From: Burkholderia sp. BCC1644 | GTDB taxonomy: Bacteria > Pseudomonadota > Gammaproteobacteria > Burkholderiales > Burkholderiaceae | Length of the DNA stretch: 64,000 bases | NCBI RefSeq assembly: GCF_902833225.1 | Contig: NZ_CADFEI010000011.1 | Coordinates: 1-64,000 of the forward strand | Reading direction: 5' to 3' | In this document: piece after piece, positions 18,057 through 29,342 of the stretch | How the letters are laid out: every line of letters starts with the position of its first letter | Numbering within the stretch: position 1 is the stretch's first letter | Notes under the pieces: generated by a model | Database searches by the model: none | What the model was told of the DNA's origin: nothing | The model's input: the letters and a program-made list of their open reading frames with translations, nothing else | Position numbers and translations under genes: made by a program

Positions 18057-18983
18057 TTATTTCTTGACCGGTTCGGCAACGGGCGCGCCGCCGCGCTCCT
18101 GCCATGCCTTGCGTGCGGCGCGCGAGCGCGTGAACACGGCTTCGAGCGCCGCGCCGTCGCCGGCGTCGATCGCCTCACGCAGCCGCGCGAGCACGCGCGT
18201 GTAGCCGTCGAGTTCGTCGAGCAGCGCCGTGCGGTTCGCGACGCATACGTCGCGCCACATTTCCGGGCTCGACGCGGCGATGCGCGTGAAATCGCGGAAG
18301 CCGCCCGCCGCGTACGAGAATTTCAGTTCCGCGTCGGTCTCACCGAGGATCTGCTCGACGAGTGCGAACGACAGCACGTGCGGCAGATGGCTGATCGATG
18401 CAAACACGCGATCGTGCTGCTCGGTGCTCATCATGCGCACGTCGGCGCCGGTCGCACGCCACATCGCTTCGATGCGCGCGACGGATTCCGGCGCGTTCTC
18501 CGGCAGCGGACACAGCACGACGTTGCGCCCGACGTACAGGTCCGGCAGCGCGGCCTCGACGCCACTCGACTCGCGGCCGGCGATCGGATGCCCCGGCACG
18601 AACTGCGCGATCCGCGGGCCGAGCGCTGCACGCGCGGCCGCAACGACGTCGGACTTGGTGCTGCCCGCATCGGTGACGATCGTCGCATCGTCGAGCCACG
18701 GCGCGATGCGCGCGAGCAACGGGCCCGTCTGCGCGACGGGTGCGGCCAGCAACACGAGATCGGCGCCGGCAAGCGCGGCGCGCAATTGCGCATCGTCGTC
18801 GAGCGCCGCCGCGCGGTCGATCACGCCGAGCGACAGTGCGCGCTCGACCGATGCACGCGAACGGCCCACGCCGACGATCTCGCCCGCACCGCCCGGCGCA
18901 CGCTCGCGCAGCGCGCGGGCCAGCGATCCGCCGATCAGGCCGACACCGAAGATGACCAGTTTGTTGAATGCAAAGCCTGACAC
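18057..18983 (-). CDS. tyrA: Prephenate dehydrogenase
   Basis: 308 residues from a GTG start. The Rossmann motif LVIFGVGLIGGSLARAL lies at residues 9-25, and SVDAGSTKSDV-like DAGSTKSDVV and HPIAGRESSGVEAA are TyrA active-site motifs (His of HPIAG). It oxidises prephenate (or arogenate) to 4-hydroxyphenylpyruvate for tyrosine. I chose GTG at 18983 because it opens the conserved SGFAFNKLVIFG; the nearest upstream ATG would add 54 residues of non-conserved, low-complexity sequence. It is 13 bases before aroA. The 186-base gap to pheA is notable (see findings). Confidence 0.93.
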   Translation of the reverse strand: MSGFAFNKLVIFGVGLIGGSLARALRERAPGGAGEIVGVGRSRASVERALSLGVIDRAAALDDDAQLRAALAGADLVLLAAPVAQTGPLLARIAPWLDDATIVTDAGSTKSDVVAAARAALGPRIAQFVPGHPIAGRESSGVEAALPDLYVGRNVVLCPLPENAPESVARIEAMWRATGADVRMMSTEQHDRVFASISHLPHVLSFALVEQILGETDAELKFSYAAGGFRDFTRIAASSPEMWRDVCVANRTALLDELDGYTRVLARLREAIDAGDGAALEAVFTRSRAARKAWQERGGAPVAEPVKK

Positions 18984-19169
18984 GACAAGAGCCAAGTTAC
19001 GCGCGCGAAGCGTTGCCCCGCACGCGGAATTCCAGATTCCGGGCAACGGGCCCGCACCCGGCGCAACCTGCACCGAATGCCGCCCGAACCCGCCTTCGGC
19101 AGCGCCGACCGGCCTGCCCTGCCCGCCTGGCCGCCGCGCCTGCACGTGCAGGCGACGGACCGCCGCGCG

Positions 19170-20252
19170 TCAACGTGCGCGCGGATACGAACCGAGTATC
19201 TTCAGGAACGCGGCTTTCTGGCCGAGTTCCGCGAGCGCGGCCGCCACCGACGCATCGTCGCGATGCCCTTCGATGTCGATGTAGAAGTAGTACTCCCACG
19301 TGCCGACGCGCGCCGGACGCGACTCGAAGCGCGTCATCGACACGCCGTGCCGCGCGAGCGGCTCGAGCAGCTTGAACACGGCGCCCGGCTCGTTCTTCAC
19401 CGACACGATCAGCGACGTCTGGTCGTGACCGCTTTGCCCGGCCGGCTGCTTGCCGATGATCACGAAGCGCGTGCGGTTGTGCGGATCGTCCTGGATCAGC
19501 GAGAACGCGATCTGCAGGCCGTAGTGCGCGGCCGCGCGATCGCCCGCGATCGCCGCGACGCTCGGGTCGGCCGCCGCGAGACGCGCAGCTTCCGCGTTGC
19601 TCGCCACCGCCTGCCGCTCGAGCTGCGGCGCATTCGCCGCGAGCCACTGCTGGCATTGCGCGAGCGCCTGCGCATGCGCGCAGACGCGCTTCACGCCGTC
19701 GAGCGTGCCGCTTTGCGTCAGCAGATTGTGGTGGATCGGCAGCGCGAGTTCGCCGCTGATCAGCAGTTGCGTCTGCAGCAGCAGGTCGAGCGTGCGCGAC
19801 ACGGCGCCTTCGGTCGAATTCTCGACCGGTGCGATGCCGAACGCGGACGCACCGGCCTCGACCGAGCGGAACACCTCATCGATCGACGGGCACGGCAGCC
19901 CTTCGATCGACTGGCCGAAATACTCGAGCATCGCCTGTTCGCTGTACGTGCCGACCGGCCCGAGGAACGCGACGTGGATCGTCTGCTCGAGCGCGCGGCT
20001 CGCGGCCATGATCTCGCGCCAGATGGCGCTGATATGCTCGCTCGCGAGCGGCCCCGCACTCATGTCCTGCAGCCGCGCGATCACCTGCAGCTCGCGCTCG
20101 GGCCGGAACACCGGTGCGTTGAAATGCTTCTTGACCTCGCCCACCTCCAGCGCCACCGCGGCGCGCTGGTTCAGGAGTGCGATCAGCTGCGCATCGATCG
20201 CATCGATGCGATCGCGCAGCGGTTTCAGGCGGGAATTCAGTTCGTCGTCCAT
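19170..20252 (-). CDS. pheA: Bifunctional chorismate mutase/prephenate dehydratase (P-protein)
   Basis: 360 residues. The N-terminal AroQ chorismate mutase (about 1-90: LRDRIDAIDAQLIALLNQRA) is followed by prephenate dehydratase (about 93-270: VAFLGPVGTYSEQAM; signature region around SNAEAARLAAAD) and a C-terminal ACT domain (about 275-355: VSVKNEPGAVFKLLEPLA) that binds phenylalanine for feedback inhibition. It makes phenylpyruvate from chorismate. It lies 33 bases after serC. Confidence 0.97.
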   Translation of the reverse strand: MDDELNSRLKPLRDRIDAIDAQLIALLNQRAAVALEVGEVKKHFNAPVFRPERELQVIARLQDMSAGPLASEHISAIWREIMAASRALEQTIHVAFLGPVGTYSEQAMLEYFGQSIEGLPCPSIDEVFRSVEAGASAFGIAPVENSTEGAVSRTLDLLLQTQLLISGELALPIHHNLLTQSGTLDGVKRVCAHAQALAQCQQWLAANAPQLERQAVASNAEAARLAAADPSVAAIAGDRAAAHYGLQIAFSLIQDDPHNRTRFVIIGKQPAGQSGHDQTSLIVSVKNEPGAVFKLLEPLARHGVSMTRFESRPARVGTWEYYFYIDIEGHRDDASVAAALAELGQKAAFLKILGSYPRAR

Positions 20253-20285
20253 GCGTTTTGCCGTGCTGTTTGAACAGCGCCGCCG

Positions 20286-21368
20286 TCAGGCGCCGCGCTG
20301 CTCGAAGTCCTTCATGTACTCGACGAGCGCTTTCACGCCCTCGAGCGGCACCGCGTTGTAGATCGACGCCCGCATGCCGCCGACGGACTTGTGGCCCTTC
20401 AGCTGCAGCAGCCCGCGCGCCTTTGCGCCGGCAAGGAAGTCTTCATTGCGCGTTTCGTCGGCCAGGAAAAACGGCACGTTCATCCGCGAACGCGCCGACG
20501 GCTCGACCTTGTTCAGATAGAAGCCGCTCGCGTCGATCGTGTCGTAGAGCAGCTTCGCTTTTTCGGTATTGCGGGCCTCGATCGCTTCGAGGCCACCCTG
20601 CCGCTTCAGCCACTGGAACACGAGGCCCGCGATGTAGATCGCGTAGGTGGGCGGCGTGTTGTACAGCGAGTTGTTCGCGGCAATCGTCTTCCATTCGAAT
20701 GCGGACGGGCAGATCGACAGCGCGCGATCGAGCAGATCCTCGCGCACGATCACGACCGTCACGCCGGCCATCCCGATGTTCTTCTGCGCGCCGCCGAACA
20801 GCACGCCGTACTTCGCGACGTCCATCGGGCGCGACAGGATGTGCGACGAGACATCCGCGACCAGCGGCACGTCGCCGAGATCCGGAATCTCGAACGTCTC
20901 GACGCCGTCGATCGTCTCGTTGGTGCACAGATGCACGTAGGCCGGATCGTCCGACAGCTGCCATTCGGCCCGTGCGGGTGCGCGCGTGAAGCCGTCTTCG
21001 GTCTTGCCGGTTGCGGCGAGATGCGGCGTGCCGTATTTCTTCGCTTCGCTGAACGATTTCTGCGACCACGAGCCCGTCACGACGAAGTCGGCCGTCTTGC
21101 GCGAGCCGAGCAGGTTCATCGGCACGATCGCGTTTTCGGCGATACCACCCCCCTGCAGGAACAGGATCCGGTGGCTGGCCGGCACGCCGAGCAGGTCGCG
21201 CAGGTCGGTCAGCGCGGCCTCGTGGATCGACATGAACTCCTTGCCGCGATGGCTCATCTCCATCACGCTCATGCCGCTGCCGTGCCAGTCGAGCATTTCG
21301 TCGGCGGCTTGCCGCAGCACTTCCTCGGGCATCGCCGCAGGGCCGGCGGAGAAATTAAAGACGCGCAT
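20286..21368 (-). CDS. serC: Phosphoserine aminotransferase
   Basis: 360 residues, class V aminotransferase. MRVFNFSAGPAAMPEEVL is the family start; the PLP lysine is in YGVLFGGAQKNIGMAGVTVV; ADVSSHILSRP is the PLP-aspartate region. It transaminates 3-phosphohydroxypyruvate in serine synthesis and 3-hydroxy-4-phosphohydroxythreonine-related substrate in pyridoxine synthesis. Standard position between gyrA and pheA in betaproteobacteria. Confidence 0.97.
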   Translation of the reverse strand: MRVFNFSAGPAAMPEEVLRQAADEMLDWHGSGMSVMEMSHRGKEFMSIHEAALTDLRDLLGVPASHRILFLQGGGIAENAIVPMNLLGSRKTADFVVTGSWSQKSFSEAKKYGTPHLAATGKTEDGFTRAPARAEWQLSDDPAYVHLCTNETIDGVETFEIPDLGDVPLVADVSSHILSRPMDVAKYGVLFGGAQKNIGMAGVTVVIVREDLLDRALSICPSAFEWKTIAANNSLYNTPPTYAIYIAGLVFQWLKRQGGLEAIEARNTEKAKLLYDTIDASGFYLNKVEPSARSRMNVPFFLADETRNEDFLAGAKARGLLQLKGHKSVGGMRASIYNAVPLEGVKALVEYMKDFEQRGA

Positions 21369-21416
21369 CGTGAAAACCTCGGAGGGACGCGACCGGCTCG
21401 CCGCCGGCAGAACGCG

Positions 21417-21460
21417 CCAGAAAAGAAATGGCCGCTTGCGCTCACGCGCAAACGGCCATT
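21417..21460 (-). terminator. Terminator after the DUF2059 gene
   Basis: AATGGCCG (21427-21434) pairs with CGGCCATT (21453-21460), with an inner TTGCG/CGCAA stem; on the minus strand TTTCTTTTC follows. It closes the DUF2059 transcript, about 65 bases after its stop. Confidence 0.85.
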
Positions 21461-21523
21461 ATCGCACTGTCGTCAGGCTCCCGCCAAACCCGGCCGAACG
21501 GCCGGTGGCGTGCCCGGACGGCT

Positions 21524-22123
21524 TTACTTGCCCGGCTTGACTGCTGCGACTTCCTTGTCAGCCTGCGTACGCGTTGCCTGGATCGCTTGCGGCATGTACT
21601 TCTGCATCAGGCCGTTGACCACGTCGCGACCGACCTGATCCTGAACCTGGATGAACTTGCGGCCCGTCGGGCTCTTGTAGAACGTCGTCAGATCCTTGAT
21701 CTCCGACGTGCTGTAGTACTTCGCGTAGGCGTCGTACTGAGCCGACATTGCGTCGTTCTGGAACTGTTGCGTACCGAACACCTTGCCTGCGCCGTCAACC
21801 AGCTTCGGCACGGCGTTCTTCTGCAGCGTCGGAACGGCAGCCTGCTTCTGCTTGTCGTTCAGCGTCTTGTTTTCCGACAGCGCGTCCGACAGGATCGCCG
21901 GCACGAGTTGCTTGGCCTGCATTTCGGCGCTGTTGCCGATTGCCGACACGAGCTTCGGCGCGTCGATCGCGTCGAGCAGATCCTTGATCGCCGCCTTCTT
22001 GTCGGCGTCGATCGGCGCAGCTGCCGCGGCAGGCGCCGGTGCGGAATTCGACAGCGCTTGCGCCATCGCGAACGTCGGCACCAGTGCAGCCAGCAGGACC
22101 AGTTGCTTGAATTGCTTTTGCAT
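21524..22123 (-). CDS. DUF2059 exported protein
   Basis: 199 residues. A signal peptide (cleavage near FAMAQA) is followed by an Ala/Pro linker and an all-helical DUF2059 domain (about residues 115-185: AMSAQYDAYAKYYSTSEIKDL, FYKSPTGRKFIQ). Function unknown; secreted or periplasmic. Three start codons are stacked (GTG 22129, ATG 22126, ATG 22123). AGGGAG is best spaced (5 bases) for 22123, which I used. It lies between gyrA and serC with its own terminator. Confidence 0.88.
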   Translation of the reverse strand: MQKQFKQLVLLAALVPTFAMAQALSNSAPAPAAAAAPIDADKKAAIKDLLDAIDAPKLVSAIGNSAEMQAKQLVPAILSDALSENKTLNDKQKQAAVPTLQKNAVPKLVDGAGKVFGTQQFQNDAMSAQYDAYAKYYSTSEIKDLTTFYKSPTGRKFIQVQDQVGRDVVNGLMQKYMPQAIQATRTQADKEVAAVKPGK

Positions 22124-22206
22124 CATCACTCCCTTTTGGAAATATGAATGGTTGCTCGCCGGCCGCGGCGCTTTTCGCCCGCGGCGGCCAGAGTCTCATC
22201 CGTTCT

Positions 22207-24810
<2,604 letters not shown>

Positions 24811-25344
24811 GTATCCGTATCGTTTCGGAGCGAAGACGGCGAACGCCTTTCGCGTGGGCGCTGCATGCGCAACGCAACGCAAGATTCTAACATGCGCCCA
24901 TCAGCCGCCAATTCGCCACCCCCTCTATATATAAATAGCAAAAATCGCGGCGCCGGCGATTCGACGGAAATCGCACGCGACTCGACGTCGCAGGCCATCC
25001 CGTCACGCTCGTTTCACGCGCACGAGTAAACAACTGCACACATTCGCGCAATTTCGCCGACACACTCTTGACAATCTCTAAAAGTTGCGGCAGGCCGGTG
25101 TTGCGCATGCACCACAAAGTTGAAGCGATCTTAGGGTGGGGAGGATTTTTTTTCGTAGGAAGGGAACGATATGGCAAAATGCCAACGCACTGAGGGTTAG
25201 ACGCTGCTCGAAGTCTAAAGTCTACACAGAGCGGTGCCGCGTTTTTTGTACCGCACCAATGTTATACTTCGAGCAATGTATGACTTGTCACCGTCAACAG
25301 GCTCGCAGTAAACCTGCGGTAATCTCAATTTCGAGAGGAGAAAT
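24811..25344. other. Divergent intergenic region gyrA / ompA
   Basis: 534 bases with no convincing gene, much richer in A/T than the coding DNA around it. It must hold the divergent promoters of gyrA and ompA. On the minus strand TATAGA (24929-24924) in a TATATATA run could be the gyrA -10. On the plus strand TATACT (25263-25268) could be an ompA -10, giving a leader of roughly 70 bases. Neither has a clear -35. A small open frame just before ompA has no coding character. Confidence 0.5.
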
Positions 25345-26013
25345 ATGAATAAACTTTCAAAGCTCGCGTTCATTGCAGCTACCGCAGTTATGGCTGCATC
25401 CGCTTCGGCACAGTCGGTGCCGGCGTCGCGTCAAGCCGTCAATGACAACTGGGTGAACGGCACGGGCGAATGGGTGTGGATGAACGGCACGAACGAGCTC
25501 TGCTGGCGCGATGCATTCTGGACGCCGGCCACCGCCAACGCGAAGTGCGATGGCGCACTGGTCGCCCAGGCACCGCAGCCGCCGGTCGCTCCGGTCGCTC
25601 CGGCCATCACGAGCCAGAAGATCACGTATCAAGCTGACGCACTGTTCGACTTCGACAAGGCAACGCTCAAGCCGCTGGGCAAGCAGAAGCTGGACGAACT
25701 GGCTTCGAAGATCGAAGGCATGAACACGGAAGTCGTCGTTGCAACGGGCTACACGGACCGTATCGGTTCGGACAAGTACAACGACCGTCTGTCGCTGCGC
25801 CGTGCGCAAGCCGTGAAGTCGTACCTGGTCACCAAGGGTGTGCCGGCCAACAAGATCTACACGGAAGGCAAGGGCAAGCGCAACCCGGTTACGACTGGCT
25901 GCAACCAGAAGAACCGCAAGCAACTCATCGCCTGCCTCGCACCGGACCGCCGCGTGGAAGTCGAAGTGGTTGGTACGCAAGAAGTCCAGAAGACGACCGT
26001 TCCGGCAAACTAA
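25345..26013 (+). CDS. OmpA-family outer membrane protein
   Basis: 222 residues. The signal peptide (residues 1-22, MNKLSKLAFIAATAVMAASASA) is followed by a short domain with one Cys pair (NELCWRDAFW ... AKCDG), a Pro-rich linker (VAPVAPAITS) and the C-terminal OmpA/MotB peptidoglycan-binding domain (ALFDFDKATLKPLGKQKLDEL ... NDRLSLRRAQAVKSYL ... DRRVEVEV). A second Cys pair sits in the OmpA domain (TGCNQKN, LIACLAP). There is no N-terminal 8-strand barrel of E. coli type. It probably anchors the outer membrane to peptidoglycan. GAGAGGAG precedes the ATG. Codons are less GC-biased than neighbours, typical of a highly expressed gene. Confidence 0.93.
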   Translation: MNKLSKLAFIAATAVMAASASAQSVPASRQAVNDNWVNGTGEWVWMNGTNELCWRDAFWTPATANAKCDGALVAQAPQPPVAPVAPAITSQKITYQADALFDFDKATLKPLGKQKLDELASKIEGMNTEVVVATGYTDRIGSDKYNDRLSLRRAQAVKSYLVTKGVPANKIYTEGKGKRNPVTTGCNQKNRKQLIACLAPDRRVEVEVVGTQEVQKTTVPAN

Positions 26014-26034
26014 GCCGCGGTTTTCGACTGCTTC

Positions 26035-26061
26035 AAAGCCCCGCTCCGGCGGGGCTTTTTC
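26035..26061 (+). terminator. Terminator of ompA
   Basis: AAAGCCCCGC (26035-26044), loop TCCG, GCGGGGCTTT (26049-26058), then more T. Confidence 0.93.
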
Positions 26062-26167
26062 TTTGATGCCCGTCCGGGCGCTCGCCGCTTCGCCGCTCGT
26101 CCGCTTCTTATATACTCGGGTCTGACGAACCGCAGCACCGCCCTCCTTCCGTAGCCCGTTTGCCGAC

Positions 26168-26866
26168 ATGACCAACGCCGATCCGCACGAACTCCAGAAA
26201 TTCAGCGACCTCGCCCACCTGTGGTGGGATCCGAATGCCGAATTCAAGCCGCTGCACGACCTGAACCCGGTCCGGCTCGGCTGGATCGATGCGCATGCGC
26301 ACCTGGCCGGCAAGCGCGCACTCGACATCGGCTGCGGCGGCGGCATCCTGTCCGAATCGATGGCCGGACTCGGCGCCCACGTGAAGGGCATCGACCTGTC
26401 GACCGAAGCACTTGGCGTCGCCGACCTGCACAGCCTCGAAAGCGGCATCACGGTCGACTACGAGGCCATCGCCGCCGAAGCAATCGCCGCGCGCGAACCG
26501 GGCACCTACGACGTCGTCACGTGCATGGAGATGCTCGAGCACGTGCCGTCGCCCGGCGATGTCGTCGCCGCATGCGCGACGCTCGTGAAACCGGGCGGCT
26601 GGGTGTTCTTCTCGACGCTGAACCGCAACCTGAAGTCCTACCTGTTCGCGGTGATCGGCGCGGAGTACATCGCGCAGATGCTGCCGAAGGGCACGCACGA
26701 CTACGCGCGCTTCATCCGCCCGTCGGAACTCGCCGGCTTCGTGCGCGCGACCGATCTGCACATCGTGGAGATCAAGGGCATCACGTACCACCCGATCGGC
26801 AAGCGCTTCGCGCTGTCGAACGACACCGACATCAACTACCTCATCGCGTGCCGCCGCGCCGCGTGA
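26168..26866 (+). CDS. ubiG: Ubiquinone biosynthesis O-methyltransferase
   Basis: 232 residues. The SAM-binding motif I is ALDIGCGGGILSESMAGLGA (about 51-70), and FSDLAHLWWDPNAEFKPLHDLNPVRL is the UbiG N-terminal signature. It methylates two hydroxyls of the quinone ring precursor in ubiquinone synthesis. Followed after 13 bases by gph, a conserved ubiG-gph pairing. Confidence 0.96.
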   Translation: MTNADPHELQKFSDLAHLWWDPNAEFKPLHDLNPVRLGWIDAHAHLAGKRALDIGCGGGILSESMAGLGAHVKGIDLSTEALGVADLHSLESGITVDYEAIAAEAIAAREPGTYDVVTCMEMLEHVPSPGDVVAACATLVKPGGWVFFSTLNRNLKSYLFAVIGAEYIAQMLPKGTHDYARFIRPSELAGFVRATDLHIVEIKGITYHPIGKRFALSNDTDINYLIACRRAA

Positions 26867-26879
26867 CCTTCCTACCGGC

Positions 26880-27593
26880 ATGACGACTCCCCTCTCGACC
26901 GCGCGGGCTGCAGACGAACCGCGCCTGCTGCACTGCGATGCCGTGCTGTTCGACCTTGACGGCACGCTTGCCGATACGGCGCCCGATCTCGCGGCGGCCG
27001 TCAACAAGATGCAGCGCGAGCGCGGCCTGCCCGAAACGTCGCTCGACGTGTTGCGGCCGCTGGCTTCGGCCGGCGCGCGCGGCCTGCTCGGCGGCGCGTT
27101 CGGCATCGATCCGCACACGCCCGGCTATGAAGCGATGCGAGACGAGTTCCTGACCAACTACGCGACGGATCTCTGCGTGCATACGGTGCTGTTCCCCGGC
27201 ATCGGTGACGTGCTCGACGAACTCGACGCGCGCGGCGTGCGCTGGGGCATCGTCACGAACAAGGCGATGCGACTCACGGCGCCGCTCGTCGACCTGCTCG
27301 GCCTCGCGCCGCGCGCCGCCTGCGTCGTCGGGGGCGACACAACGCCGCACCCGAAGCCGCACCCGGCCCCGCTGCTGCACGCAGCCGACCAGTTGACGCT
27401 CGCGCCCGTGCGCATCGTCTACGTCGGCGACGACCTGCGCGACATTCAGGCCGGCAGCGCTGCCGGCATGGCGACGGTCGCCGCCGCGTACGGTTATTGC
27501 GGCGACGGCGTCGCACCGGCCGACTGGCAGGCGCAGCATCTCGTCGATACGACGCAGGAACTGCGCGAACTGTTGCGCGATGTTGGGCTATAA
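26880..27593 (+). CDS. gph: Phosphoglycolate phosphatase
   Basis: 237 residues, HAD superfamily. Motif I is VLFDLDGTLADTAPDLAAAVN with the nucleophile Asp (about residue 22), motif II TNK, and motif IV GDDLRDIQAG. It removes 2-phosphoglycolate formed by DNA repair and metabolism. It is co-oriented with ubiG. Its stop codon is embedded in the -10 box of the ssrA promoter. Confidence 0.94.
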   Translation: MTTPLSTARAADEPRLLHCDAVLFDLDGTLADTAPDLAAAVNKMQRERGLPETSLDVLRPLASAGARGLLGGAFGIDPHTPGYEAMRDEFLTNYATDLCVHTVLFPGIGDVLDELDARGVRWGIVTNKAMRLTAPLVDLLGLAPRAACVVGGDTTPHPKPHPAPLLHAADQLTLAPVRIVYVGDDLRDIQAGSAAGMATVAAAYGYCGDGVAPADWQAQHLVDTTQELRELLRDVGL

Positions 27594-27594
27594 T
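27589..27594 (+). promoter_or_regulatory. -10 box of the tmRNA promoter
   Basis: TATAAT, a perfect sigma-70 -10 element, spans the stop codon TAA (27591-27593) of gph and lies about 16 bases before the mature tmRNA 5' end. The -35 is not obvious. Confidence 0.7.
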
Positions 27595-27610
27595 GTTTGA
27601 TCTTATCCGC

Positions 27611-27980
27611 GGGGGCGACCTGGTTTCGACAGGGGTTGTGAAGCGGCTAGGGCATGTCGAGGACCCGTCACCTCGTTAATCAATGGGAAAATCGTAACTG
27701 CAAACGACGATACGTTCGCACTGGCAGCCTAACGGCCGCCGTCCTCTGCCTAGTTCACTGACGGGCTAGTGTCGCAAGACCGGTAGCAATACCGCCAGAG
27801 GTCATTTACGTCAGTTAAGCCCTGTCGGCGTCGCGACGCCAGGGTCGAAAACCTAGCGAATCGCCGTAGTGCAGCGTGTTCGTCCGCGTCGCTGCGGTTA
27901 AATCAAAAGACTGGACTAAACATGTAGAACTAGTCGTGGAGCGCTTCTGGACGCGGGTTCGATTCCCGCCGCCTCCACCA
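27611..27980 (+). ncRNA. ssrA: Transfer-messenger RNA (tmRNA)
   Basis: 370 nt. The 5' end GGGGGCGACCTGGTTTCGAC and the 3' end GGTTCGATTCCCGCCGCCTCC plus ACCA form the tRNA-Ala-like domain; the 7-bp acceptor stem pairs GGGGGCG with CGCCTCC. The tag reading frame starts at GCA (27700) and encodes ANDDTFALAA, then TAA (27730-27732), so the released tag is AANDDTFALAA. With SmpB it rescues stalled ribosomes and marks products for proteolysis. The 3' end shows no integrated element, although tmRNA genes are frequent attachment sites. Confidence 0.98.
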
Positions 27981-28001
27981 AATTCCGCGCTCGTCGCACG
28001 A

Positions 28002-28034
28002 ACCCCGCATGACGCAAGTCTGCGGGGTTTTTTG
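28002..28034 (+). terminator. Terminator of ssrA
   Basis: ACCCCGCA (28002-28009) pairs with TGCGGGGT (28021-28028), followed by TTTTTTG. Confidence 0.92.
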
Positions 28035-28258
28035 TTGCCGGCGAAACGCATGCACCCCTCTCCTGCCGAAAAAGCGCCCAGCCACGGACGGGCGGCCGGG
28101 CGGAATGCCACCGGTGCTCCGGCGGCAGGAGGTGACGGATGGTCGGCCGCGCCCGCGCAGCGATTGGCCGCGCCTGACCGCGGCCTGCCCGGCTACCGCA
28201 GCGTCGGGCACGACGCGTCGTCGCACCCGGCGCTCACGCACGCCGAGCGATGCGCGAC

Positions 28259-28609
28259 TTAGCTGCCGCGATACAGCGACTTCATTTCTTCAGCGCTGGC
28301 CGGACGCACGCCCATCGCGCGCGAACCCGACGCCGATGCGCCCTGAGCCTGTGCACCGTAACCGCTGGCGTCGGCGCCTTGCGCTTGCGCCAGCGCACGC
28401 TGCTGCTCTGCAACACGGGCCGTGGCGGCCTGGATCGCTTCCGGATAGTGCGGATCTTCGCCGCGGGCGGAGTTGTAACCGGCCTGCTGGAGCTGGACCA
28501 GTTCGGCACGGACCTGCGCGCGGGTGATCGTCGAGCCCGGCTGGGCGAACGACACGACCGGGGCAACGAGAGCGGCGGCAACGACAACAGCTTGAACGAG
28601 CGACTTCAT
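28259..28609 (-). CDS. DUF4148 exported protein
   Basis: 116 residues. A signal peptide (1-22, ending VVSFAQ) is followed by the DUF4148 signature: ITRAQVRAELVQLQQAGYN then DPHYPEAIQAA. The tail is Gly/Ala/Ser/Gln-rich. DUF4148 proteins are small periplasmic proteins found in many copies in Burkholderia, with no known function. The 250 bases between it and the tmRNA terminator hold no gene. GGAGG lies upstream of the ATG. Confidence 0.88.
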   Translation of the reverse strand: MKSLVQAVVVAAALVAPVVSFAQPGSTITRAQVRAELVQLQQAGYNSARGEDPHYPEAIQAATARVAEQQRALAQAQGADASGYGAQAQGASASGSRAMGVRPASAEEMKSLYRGS

Positions 28610-28820
28610 GATGACCTACCTCCAGATTTGTCTGTGTTCGCGGTGAACACCTTGTTCATCGCTGACAAACCGAAGTTTATGTAGGCGGATGCTTAAGAAT
28701 AAGGCAGGTTTCTGGAAGACATCCTTCCTGGATTACGGGTTAACCCTAGATCAGTTGCCACGGCGGCGACGCGTGCAAACGGCGGCTTCGTCCGGCAACC
28801 CATTGCATGCAGCCTCGCCG

Positions 28821-28862
28821 AAAAGCACGAGCCCCGCGAAGCGGCAACGCTTCGCGGGGCTC
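28821..28862 (-). terminator. Hairpin terminator of the small secreted protein gene
   Basis: A perfect 15-bp stem (28829-28843 with 28848-28862) is capped by a GCAA tetraloop; on the minus strand GTGCTTTT follows. It is placed about 110 bases after the 89-residue gene. The T-tract is short. Otherwise 28610-28970 holds nothing I can recognise. Confidence 0.7.
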
Positions 28863-28971
28863 GAACATGGTCAGATCCGGGGACGGCGCTCGTACGCCTG
28901 TCGGTCAGGTGACTTGGCGCTGTGCGAAAGCACGGCGCCCCACCCCGGGCGCAAACGCGCCAGTCAGCGCA

Positions 28972-29241
28972 TTACTGCGTATCCATCGGGCACTTCAGGT
29001 TGCAGCCGTTCGGATCGCCGAGGTCGCCCTTGCGGCGCAACGCCGACTTCTTGCTGCCCTGGTATTTCTGCGACGGCGCCGACGCCGCGAAAGGCATCTG
29101 CGGATGTTCGTTCAAACGAAACTGCTCGCTCAGGATGCCGCCCGGCACACCTGGGGAATTCTGCGCGAGCGCAAACGGCGAAGCGACGACCAGCAGCCCC
29201 GCGGTCAACGCTGCCGCGGCGAGGGAAACGGAAAATTTCAT
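28972..29241 (-). CDS. Small secreted protein of unknown function
   Basis: 89 residues that I do not recognise. A clear signal peptide (MKFSVSLAAAALTAGLLVVASPFALAQ) precedes a short polar mature part with one close Cys pair near the C-terminus (NGCNLKCPMDTQ) and a basic patch (KKSALRRKGD). The Cys pair suggests a disulfide or metal contact. There is no good Shine-Dalgarno sequence before the ATG at 29241; the signal peptide decides the start. The longer frame upstream runs through the neighbouring regulator gene and is an artefact. Confidence 0.65.
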   Translation of the reverse strand: MKFSVSLAAAALTAGLLVVASPFALAQNSPGVPGGILSEQFRLNEHPQMPFAASAPSQKYQGSKKSALRRKGDLGDPNGCNLKCPMDTQ

Positions 29242-29342
29242 GGCGGAATGACGCCTGAACGGCGTGCTTGTTGGAACGTTGATCAAGCGGCAAGCGTAGC
29301 GCAAATCCCCTACTGCTGCAGCGCGGCTCGATCGTGTCCCCG

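Noticed and set aside
18057..19145. tyrA start at the upstream ATG (19145)
   Set aside because: It adds 54 non-conserved, Gly/Pro/Arg-rich residues before the Rossmann fold; GTG at 18983 gives the family start.
25136..25348. 70-codon frame just before ompA
   Set aside because: It lies in the A/T-rich ompA leader, its stop overlaps the ompA ATG by chance, and it has no SD or recognisable domain.
27611..27980. tmRNA 3' end as an integration site
   Set aside because: A normal terminator follows at once, and no integrase or duplicated 3' end is seen.
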